Of a stretch of DNA of 64,000 nt, positions 57,768-64,000 are shown piece after piece. Origin of the DNA: Flavobacteriaceae bacterium UBA6231 (lineage in GTDB: Bacteria; Bacteroidota; Bacteroidia; Flavobacteriales; Flavobacteriaceae); NCBI GenBank assembly GCA_002441545.1, contig DJWL01000088.1:124001-188000 (forward strand), written 5' to 3'. Position 1 is the stretch's first letter; each line of letters begins with the position of its first letter. The notes under the pieces are model-generated. The model ran no database searches and was not told where the DNA came from. It saw only the letters and a program-made list of their open reading frames with translations. The translations under genes and the position numbers were made by a program.

Positions 57768-59837
57768 TTACAAAAACCACAATTTATCTTTAGCATGTTC
57801 AGGAACGGTCTGTTCAAAGCGTGGGGCGATTTGCGCGACCATTTCAGGGTATTTTATGGTGATTGGTACATTTTGTTGTTGAAGGGATTTCCAGTATAAT
57901 TTACTGAATTGATATACTTGGGTCAGTAAATCCAACACTACATTGGCATCTTCAAATGCATCTTCATCTGGGCTGCTTATTCTTATTTTAATTGGAAACG
58001 GATAGCCTTCAGTCGCTCCATACGTTTCTGAATCGTCGTATCTTGCATTGTTGAATAACAAGAATTGATTATGACCAACACGTACATAGGTTCCACTTTT
58101 TGGCATATATCTTTCTTTCCAATTGAGGTCGTAAGCAATGATGTCTTCGGATTCTGTTTTGTTGATGTTTAGAATGTAGAGCGGAACATTCAGACCTAAT
58201 TCATTCATGCCGTCTTTTATGGGTTGGAGTTCTTCATAACTCATTTCCTTGTAAAAATGAATCACTACTTTATCTGCTTCTGCTACCGATGTAAATTCTC
58301 GTATAGCTTTACAAATACTTCCTGCCAATAGAGTTGTTTCATTTTGGGTAAAGTATTCAAACTTTCTGAACAGGCCATTGTTTTGAAAACTAAAGGCACT
58401 TGCAATATATCTTCTGTTTTCGTCTTGATTTGTGAATGCTCCTACTCCAATTACGAGTTCCTTTTTATCTGTTACCGCCAACTTCCAAGGCACACCGCCT
58501 AATTTGGCATGTAATGCCAATGAAATGTTGTTTAAATGCCATTGGTACTTACCTATGTTTTGGGCAATATCATCATAATCTATTGCTTGAGTGACGATAC
58601 CTTCGTTAAGTAGCAATTCCTTCACTCGCACATACACCATCCTATCTGCTGTATCAGGTGCATATTTGTCAAAAGGGCTTATATAAAAGGCTGCATAGGC
58701 TACATTTTCTTCAAAGTCTAATTGTTCCAGCTGCTCCTTGATTTCGTGCAATGGATTGTTTAGGTTTTGGTATTTTATAAAGTGTTGGCCCGCTAATGTG
58801 AATGGTATGTTGATATAGTCGCCCAATCCTTTATAATAGTCATTGATACCTGTTTTTAAATAGGTAGTCAGTTTTTTTATTACTTCTTGATGGCTTTCGT
58901 GATGTATAAAGAAGAACTTAATATTTTGGTTTTTCGGTCTGCGATATGGGCTGCAACGACCTATCATTTTTTTTGGTATCAATCCGGTGCGCTTGTTGCC
59001 AAACTCTAACAATCCTATTTGAGGGTCAATATGATTGACGCGGGCTTTGGGTACATCTATAAATATATCCCTATAGATTGGTATGACTTCCTTAAAGCCT
59101 TCTGTAAAAAGGTATTTTGTTGCAAAAGCCGAAATCGCCTTTATATATTTTGCATATTTATTTTGCCTGTCTGGGGCTTCCAAAGGAATATTTAAAGCTT
59201 TCGCCAGTTCTAAATTGAATATTGGGAAGGCCTCTTTAAAATTAATATTATTGTAAAATTCCTCTTTATCTTCTGTGTCTAAATCCATCTGATAGTTAAA
59301 GGTACTTTGCTCATAGACACAGCGCTTAATGATGGTACTTTCCTCAATATCTGCGACTGATGTTTTAAGGACTTTGGATGTGCCATCAAAAGATACCACC
59401 AATTCGGGATAGTCGGACACTGTTGTGAATTGGATTTTTAAAGAGAACTTGTAATATAGATTGTAATGTTCGTTTTTGGTTTTTAGTGCTTGAATCCATA
59501 CTTGGGTATCCCCTACAAAGTTTCGACAAACTATATTTCCTTGTGCTATAAAATAATGTTTGATACGATTTTTGAGATATTGTTTGTAGATACGCAATTC
59601 TTCATCATACATTTCCATTTGTAAACCAATACTGCCTTCCGTTTCTTCTGTAAAGGTTGTGTAGATGAATTCCGTGACCTTTGGGTCCAACTCTGGGAAG
59701 GTTTCTAAAATTTGAGGTGAAAATTTAGAACGGTGAATTAGATGACTCCCTTCGCTCTCGTGAAGTGAAAAATAGAATGTTGGCGATTGTGCTGGCCAAT
59801 TAAAGGAAAGGATGTTGAATTTTAGGTGTTCTTGCAT
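57768..59837 (-). CDS. Long prokaryotic Argonaute, catalytically inactive type
   Basis: The 689-residue protein has a MID domain with the 5'-end pocket residues in YVRVKELLLNEGIVTQ (about 400-415) and a PIWI domain starting at ALHAKLGGVPWKL (about 440). Active Argonautes have a DEDX tetrad. Here the first Asp position reads VIGVGAF (about 461-467, Gly) and the third reads VIHFYKE (about 527, no Asp), so slicing is not expected. The C-terminus PITIKYPEMVAQIAP is family-typical. Such inactive long-B Argonautes use guide RNA to detect invader DNA and trigger a partner effector. The two downstream genes are 10 and 12 bases apart, consistent with one operon. Confidence 0.9.
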   Translation of the reverse strand: MQEHLKFNILSFNWPAQSPTFYFSLHESEGSHLIHRSKFSPQILETFPELDPKVTEFIYTTFTEETEGSIGLQMEMYDEELRIYKQYLKNRIKHYFIAQGNIVCRNFVGDTQVWIQALKTKNEHYNLYYKFSLKIQFTTVSDYPELVVSFDGTSKVLKTSVADIEESTIIKRCVYEQSTFNYQMDLDTEDKEEFYNNINFKEAFPIFNLELAKALNIPLEAPDRQNKYAKYIKAISAFATKYLFTEGFKEVIPIYRDIFIDVPKARVNHIDPQIGLLEFGNKRTGLIPKKMIGRCSPYRRPKNQNIKFFFIHHESHQEVIKKLTTYLKTGINDYYKGLGDYINIPFTLAGQHFIKYQNLNNPLHEIKEQLEQLDFEENVAYAAFYISPFDKYAPDTADRMVYVRVKELLLNEGIVTQAIDYDDIAQNIGKYQWHLNNISLALHAKLGGVPWKLAVTDKKELVIGVGAFTNQDENRRYIASAFSFQNNGLFRKFEYFTQNETTLLAGSICKAIREFTSVAEADKVVIHFYKEMSYEELQPIKDGMNELGLNVPLYILNINKTESEDIIAYDLNWKERYMPKSGTYVRVGHNQFLLFNNARYDDSETYGATEGYPFPIKIRISSPDEDAFEDANVVLDLLTQVYQFSKLYWKSLQQQNVPITIKYPEMVAQIAPRFEQTVPEHAKDKLWFL

Positions 59838-59900
59838 GGAATAAGCGGTTGTTAGGTTTTACATATTTGGTTTATTGGGTCTTATTAATGATAATTAGAT

Positions 59901-60830
59901 TTATTGCCATAAAGGCTCTTTTTGCCAGTCTGGTTTCATACCTAAAGCCAAGGGGTCTACATTGGGATATTTATAAAACAAGTTAGCCAATCGCTGTGTA
60001 AAACTGTTGTTTGGCTGTATGGTATCAAGCATGTACTTCATTAAACACATGTGAACATACAGTTGTTTAAACTCATGCTGTTTGGGAACATTGTCTGCTT
60101 CAGTAATCCAAGGATTTGGCGGATTGGGCAACAGTTTTACTGTACTAGGCAAATTACGGTTCCATAATCGGGAATGGTGGGCACAGAAATTCCTTATTTG
60201 AGCGATGGATTGTAACCAACTGGGTAGATAGGTATGGTTAACTGCACCGTACTCTATTGCAATGGCATCTTTAGAGTTCACGGAGTGGATTAAATTACCA
60301 TATAGTTTTGACAAATTCCCAAAACTTACTTGCTCCAGACTTTTCCAAGCTGGAGGAAATCGTAAATCATCTTTATGCTTATTGAAGTGATTTTTGATTG
60401 TCACATCCTTACTTCGTGCTCTTGTAATCTCTTCTTCAATCTTTGCAAGTGTTCGTGAAAATTGCAGTCTATCGATGAATATTTCTGAATTACAAAACCA
60501 CCAAGGGCCGATTTCATGCGAGAGGTTATAGATAAGTTTGGTTCTTAAACTGATTTCTATTTTTTCAATCACATCAAACAATAACAAGCGAAGCTCTGCA
60601 TCAAAATTGTATAAGGCTATGACATCTGTAAACCTACTATTGGGTTTGAACGTGTGTTGTTCTTTGTCTGCTTGCATGACATACCAATACTCGCCAAGAC
60701 GGTAATAACTAATATTGGCCAAGTATTTTTCTGCCAATGGTACATTGGTAATTTCCAAGCCTCTTTTCTGCAATTGAGCAATCTGTTGTTGTATGGTAAA
60801 AGGCTTTTTGCTAAACATTGGAAAAGGCAT
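59901..60830 (-). CDS. Abi_2 family (AbiD/AbiF-type) abortive infection protein
   Basis: The 309-residue protein matches Abi_2. The N-terminus has QQIAQLQKRGLEITN and YLANISYYRLGEYWY, the middle has ALYNFDAELRLLLFDVIEKI, and the HEPN motif is in QIRNFCAHHSRLWNRNLP (R-x4-H at about 212). Members block phage growth and several act as RNases, at least in part through a non-coding RNA partner. It is 63 bases upstream of the Argonaute and has its own likely promoter with operator-like repeats. It may be a separate system or part of the same defence unit. Confidence 0.9.
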   Translation of the reverse strand: MPFPMFSKKPFTIQQQIAQLQKRGLEITNVPLAEKYLANISYYRLGEYWYVMQADKEQHTFKPNSRFTDVIALYNFDAELRLLLFDVIEKIEISLRTKLIYNLSHEIGPWWFCNSEIFIDRLQFSRTLAKIEEEITRARSKDVTIKNHFNKHKDDLRFPPAWKSLEQVSFGNLSKLYGNLIHSVNSKDAIAIEYGAVNHTYLPSWLQSIAQIRNFCAHHSRLWNRNLPSTVKLLPNPPNPWITEADNVPKQHEFKQLYVHMCLMKYMLDTIQPNNSFTQRLANLFYKYPNVDPLALGMKPDWQKEPLWQ

Positions 60831-60866
60831 TGCTGTTTAACAAAGGGAAGGTATATAAAGCAAAAG

Positions 60867-60907
60867 ACACACCCTGGGACGCTGTTCTAATGGGTAGCGT
60901 GGTGTGT
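60867..60907. promoter_or_regulatory. Leader hairpin of the Abi_2 gene
   Basis: ACACACC (60867-60873) pairs with GGTGTGT (60901-60907), with an inner CGCT/AGCG stem. It lies between the predicted promoter and the Abi_2 ATG at 60830, so it would be in the 5' leader or form a small RNA. The preceding gene's terminator is an alternative reading. Confidence 0.55.
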
Positions 60908-60917
60908 ACTGTTAGTG

Positions 60918-60949
60918 CAAAAGTACAAACATTATACCATTTTTTACAA
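60918..60949 (-). promoter_or_regulatory. Bacteroidota-type promoter for Abi_2
   Basis: On the minus strand TTG (60947-60949), 21 bases, then TACTTTTG (60918-60925) fit the -33/-7 consensus TTG / TAnnTTTG. It overlaps a direct repeat, TACCATTTTTTAC (60935-60947) and TACCATATTTTTTAC (60955-60969), two helical turns apart. Confidence 0.6.
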
Positions 60950-61007
60950 CTTTCTACCATATTTTTTACTTTTCTGTACATATTTTGGGCTTACATTTCG
61001 ACCATTT

Positions 61008-61331
61008 TTATTTAAACTGTGCCGTAAAAAACAAACCTCTATCAATAACATCCGCTATATCTTCACTGGATTTAGCCTGTGCATTCATGGATAAAAGTAT
61101 CTTTAAGTATTCTTGAGTTTCGTAACTTAACTCTTGCTTAAAAAAGATGTCTATTGCCTGTTCTATTCTTTTTTTAAGAACAACTAATTCTTTTTGACTA
61201 TTCCCCTTTTGTTCTGCTCTGGTAAGGGTGTAATATTCACCTTTTGAGGGTCTTGTGATACGTTTGTCAAATCTATAAGCTCTGTTTAAAAATGCTTCAA
61301 GATTCATTGCTTTCATTTCTTCCGTTGCCAT
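61008..61331 (-). CDS. Small hypothetical protein next to the methylase
   Basis: I chose the start at 61331 (MATEEMKAMNLEAFLNRAYR). An upstream in-frame Met falls in a repeated element that encodes the artefactual SLRAKRGNL. The 107-residue product is helical and charged. RITRPSKGEYYTLTRAEQKG resembles the start of small proteins found with Eco57I-type methylases, but the function is unknown. It lies 57 bases downstream of the methylase stop with a repeat in between. Confidence 0.65.
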   Translation of the reverse strand: MATEEMKAMNLEAFLNRAYRFDKRITRPSKGEYYTLTRAEQKGNSQKELVVLKKRIEQAIDIFFKQELSYETQEYLKILLSMNAQAKSSEDIADVIDRGLFFTAQFK

Positions 61332-61347
61332 AATTTTTATATTTAAA

Positions 61348-61374
61348 AGATTGCCGCGCTTCGCTCGCAATGAC
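61348..61374. repeat. RAKRGNL-type repeat, intergenic copy
   Basis: A 27-bp unit (core TTGCCGCGCTTCGCTCGCAA) identical to the copy at 62865-62891. In reverse it is the GTCATTGCGAGCGAAGCG palindromic repeat that is scattered through many Bacteroidota genomes. Confidence 0.85.
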
Positions 61375-61388
61375 ATCCATATTTATTT

Positions 61389-64000
61389 CTATGAGTTTTC
61401 CACTATTTCACGTTCTTCTAGTGTAAGGCCGTAGAGGTCGTACACCATTGTATCTATTGCTTTTTCTGTTTGGGTGATTTGGGTTTGTAGGTCTTGGGCT
61501 TTTTTCTTGTTTTCCTCAAATAGCTCCAGCCACTCAAACTCGTCTTTTTTGGTGAGTAGTGTGCCTCCTGATGTTTTTATGGCTTTGTTGAGTTCTTTAA
61601 TAAAGTCTGCGAAGTCTAACTCGTACCAATTTTCGAGTTTGCGGGTTAGTTTTACTATTTGAAATTTTGACGAAAGGTAACCTTGAAATCTTGAATTTAA
61701 ACTTTGAAATTCATTTACAAAACCAATGACATCATTTGCTTTTTTTTCAAATTCATCTTCGTTTTTTAATTTCGGAATGGGTATTTGTTCAAAATATTGA
61801 GGTTTTACTTCTATATATCCTCCACTACGAACAACACATATTGATTTAAGAAACAGCCAAACAACTTTTGAGTTTAATATACAAAGCAAAGTCTTACTAT
61901 CAACAGGCAAAAAAACAGCTGGTGCATTAACAAAAGTTCCTACTGAATCGAAACAAAATTTATTAGAGTTTTGAAGGTTAGGAAAAATAATTTTAGGCTT
62001 GTTGAATAAATGATAATAAGCACAATTTCTTAATTCCCACCAATAATCCCCTTTATCATACCTATTTATTGCTCTTTCTTTATAGGGCAGTAAATGATTG
62101 AAGATTTCGGGAAAGTCCTTTGTAATATTCAGAAGTTTTTCATCTTCTGAAATCTCATTACCATAAACTTCATTTGTCCATTTGCTTTTAAATAGAACTA
62201 ACTTTTGTTCTGCTTTTTGGACATTCCATTTTTTAATTTCTTTTCCTTCTAAAATAGGTTTTATATGTTCTGAAATAGACCAATTATTTTGTACTATAAA
62301 CGCATCATTTAATGCTGTTTTAACCCCATAATAACATTTCCCATAAGAATGTCGTAAAGTGGGATGCTTGGAGATTTTATTTAAAATATTAGCTTTTTCA
62401 ACTGAAGAAAATGACCAAGCATTGGAATCTAATGATGATTGTAATACATCTATCTCATTTTCAATATCTATATCAATCACCCGAGATTGAGAAGACTTTG
62501 GGATTTTTTTATAAATAAACTTACTATTACTATCAATGTGATTTGCAAGAATTAGAATGACTGGATATGTAGTTGCGCCTTCAAAAATTTGAACTTCAGT
62601 AAAATCAATGTATTGTTTTAAGTCCGTATTATTTGTAAGGTATTCTCTTAATACTTTACCTGCGGTTGTTTTATCGAAAGTATTGGAGATGTAACCCATT
62701 AAACCAATTTTGTTAATAATCTTTGAGCCTAATTCGTAGAAATAGGCAAATAAATCACTGGCAGAATGGTAGACTTTATAATTCTTTTCAAAATATTCTA
62801 AATAGTTAGTAAGAAGTTCAGCTCTTACATAAGGCGGATTCCCAATGATGACATCGAAGCCTTGAGATTGCCGCGCTTCGCTCGCAATGACGTTTCGACT
62901 TTGCTCAACGCTGGCTCCTGTATTAAAAATTTGAGGAAATTCCTGTTGCCAATTAAAAGCTTTATCACCTGCAACTGCTTTGCTATCAATGAGCGAATTA
63001 CCGCATTTGATATTATTACTTAAATCGTTGAGCTTGCGCCGTGGTTGTGCGGTGCGCAACCAAAGGGATAGTTTGGCAATTTCTACCGATTCTTCATTGA
63101 GGTCTACACCATAAATATTGTTTTCGAGAATTGTAGTTTCTATGTCGCTTAAAATGAAGCCACCACCCAAAACTTTAGCCTTTAGTTCATCAATGTAGCG
63201 GTGTTCTTTAATCAGAAAGTCCAAGGCTTGGTTTAAGAATGCACCAGAGCCACAGGCAGGGTCACAAATGGTGATTTGCAATAGCCACGCTCTATAGGCA
63301 TCTAACACATCCAACAACTGTTTTTTGGTGTTTTGGTGTGTGCCTTTTTTAAGCTCGAAATAAGCTTCTTCCTTAAAGCCCAATTCATCTTTTTTCTCTT
63401 GGCAGAGTTTGCCAACGGTGTTTTCTACAATGTATTTGGTAATGTATTTTGGGGTGTAGAATACGCCATCTTTTTTGCGTTTGCTCTTTTGCTTGTCGAA
63501 CTCGCTACCTTCTATTTCGGCATTGACACTTTCAATTTCGTTGAGTGAGTTTTCAAAGATATGTCCAAGAATATTGACATCTACCTGACTGCTGAAATCG
63601 TATTTGGCAAGTTTATAGGTGTGCTTATACAGTAAATTATCGTCAATTTCGAGATTGTCCAAAATGCTATCCGGTTTGAATAGTCCACCGTTATAGGCAT
63701 AGATTTCTGCTCTTGAGGTTGTGCCCTTTCTACCTTCATCCAAGAAATGAAAGTATTGTTTAAAAAGATTGTACAATGGTCGTTCGTCTCCAAAATCAAT
63801 ATCGGCTTTCCATTTGTCCAGGATTTGGATGGTTGAATTTGGTGGCAGTAAATCCCTGTCTTCAGCAAAAAAAATGAATAGAAAACGGTCTATGAGCTTT
63901 TGGGATTTTTTGAATAGGGATAGCTTGACGTTTTTTTCGAGGGCTTTGTTCTCATTAAGCCCTTCGACATGCTCTGGGTGACTGTTTTCGTTTTGAGATT
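61389..64000 (-). CDS. N6-adenine DNA methylase/restriction protein, Eco57I-like (5'-truncated by window edge)
   Basis: The frame is open from the window end, so the N-terminus lies outside. TTG or ATG codons inside are not the start: upstream codons encode KSQKLIDRFLFIFFAEDRDL and PNSTIQILDKW, which continue the family. About 870 residues are seen. Motif I is DPACGSGAFLNQAL, and motif IV is FDVIIGNPPYVRAE. The C-terminal half is a target-recognition region (GYIEVKPQYFEQIPIPKLKN). The enzyme methylates adenine and may also cut DNA, like type IIG enzymes. It contains in-frame repeated elements at 62865-62910 and near 63960. Confidence 0.9.
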   Translation of the reverse strand, partial: SQNENSHPEHVEGLNENKALEKNVKLSLFKKSQKLIDRFLFIFFAEDRDLLPPNSTIQILDKWKADIDFGDERPLYNLFKQYFHFLDEGRKGTTSRAEIYAYNGGLFKPDSILDNLEIDDNLLYKHTYKLAKYDFSSQVDVNILGHIFENSLNEIESVNAEIEGSEFDKQKSKRKKDGVFYTPKYITKYIVENTVGKLCQEKKDELGFKEEAYFELKKGTHQNTKKQLLDVLDAYRAWLLQITICDPACGSGAFLNQALDFLIKEHRYIDELKAKVLGGGFILSDIETTILENNIYGVDLNEESVEIAKLSLWLRTAQPRRKLNDLSNNIKCGNSLIDSKAVAGDKAFNWQQEFPQIFNTGASVEQSRNVIASEARQSQGFDVIIGNPPYVRAELLTNYLEYFEKNYKVYHSASDLFAYFYELGSKIINKIGLMGYISNTFDKTTAGKVLREYLTNNTDLKQYIDFTEVQIFEGATTYPVILILANHIDSNSKFIYKKIPKSSQSRVIDIDIENEIDVLQSSLDSNAWSFSSVEKANILNKISKHPTLRHSYGKCYYGVKTALNDAFIVQNNWSISEHIKPILEGKEIKKWNVQKAEQKLVLFKSKWTNEVYGNEISEDEKLLNITKDFPEIFNHLLPYKERAINRYDKGDYWWELRNCAYYHLFNKPKIIFPNLQNSNKFCFDSVGTFVNAPAVFLPVDSKTLLCILNSKVVWLFLKSICVVRSGGYIEVKPQYFEQIPIPKLKNEDEFEKKANDVIGFVNEFQSLNSRFQGYLSSKFQIVKLTRKLENWYELDFADFIKELNKAIKTSGGTLLTKKDEFEWLELFEENKKKAQDLQTQITQTEKAIDTMVYDLYGLTLEEREIVENS
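62865..62910. repeat. Two repeat elements inside the methylase gene
   Basis: 62865-62891 is the same 27-bp unit as 61348-61374. It is directly followed by GTTTCGACTTTGCTCAACG (62892-62910), a second type of dispersed Bacteroidota repeat. Both are translated in frame as SVEQSRNVIASEARQSQ, just before the NPPY motif. Confidence 0.8.

Noticed and set aside
63581..63868. A separate gene upstream of the methylase
   Set aside because: The methylase frame itself is open through this interval to the window end and carries family sequence, so this is a shadow frame.

Overview
The window reads as chromosomal DNA of a marine-type flavobacterium (Bacteroidota, Flavobacteriaceae). It is AT-rich, most gene products match flavobacterial families, and several secreted proteins end in the type A sorting domain of the type IX secretion system. 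Periplasmic TPR/propeller sensor kinases are present, and a few promoters fit the Bacteroidota pattern TTG / TAnnTTTG. No rRNA, tRNA or CRISPR array was recognised.

Region 1 (1-5.5 kb) is housekeeping: the end of a glutaminyl-peptide cyclotransferase, an MFS transporter, proC-proB and a short alpha-glucan phosphorylase. Region 2 (5.7-13.6 kb, minus strand) is a tight run of a very large T9SS subtilisin-like surface protein, a membrane TPR class III nucleotide cyclase, a small membrane protein resembling the Pycsar effector family (PycTM/DUF5706) and an HD phosphohydrolase. This looks like a self-contained cyclic-nucleotide circuit. Region 3 (14.1-15.5 kb) is a gene graveyard made of three truncated genes. 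Region 4 (15.6-24.6 kb) holds a hybrid sensor/AraC regulator followed by four secreted proteins: OmpA-like, RCC1-repeat, GloVer-repeat and one unknown.

Region 5 (24.7-28.7 kb, minus) has a class V aminotransferase, DsbD and a duplicated stand-alone DsbD N-terminal domain. Region 6 (29.8-44 kb) has a propeller histidine kinase/LuxR regulator pair, then envelope and metabolic genes: aspartic protease with PDZ, cytochrome c lipoprotein, a frameshifted OmpA paralogue, arylamine N-acetyltransferase, beta-barrel protein, amidohydrolase and PLP decarboxylase.

From about 44.3 kb the character changes to accessory DNA. A DUF6266 gene and several hundred bases of hairpin-rich non-coding DNA precede a block at 48.0-55.9 kb, bounded by an almost identical 37-bp direct repeat. 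The block carries a seven-gene redox/hydrolase operon (cupin, two alpha/beta hydrolases, carboxymuconolactone decarboxylase-like protein, flavodoxin, two aldo/keto reductases) with a divergent AraC regulator. Two matching upstream motifs suggest shared control.

The last 8 kb (55.9-64 kb, minus strand) is a defence island. It holds a large N6-adenine methylase/restriction protein that runs off the window, a small unknown, an Abi_2 (AbiD/AbiF) protein, and a compact operon of a long prokaryotic Argonaute without visible catalytic residues, a HEPN-like protein and a DUF4238 protein. The strongest candidates for an undescribed system are this Argonaute-HEPN-DUF4238 operon and the cyclase-PycTM-HD cluster. 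All family assignments come from reading motifs and were not searched against a database.
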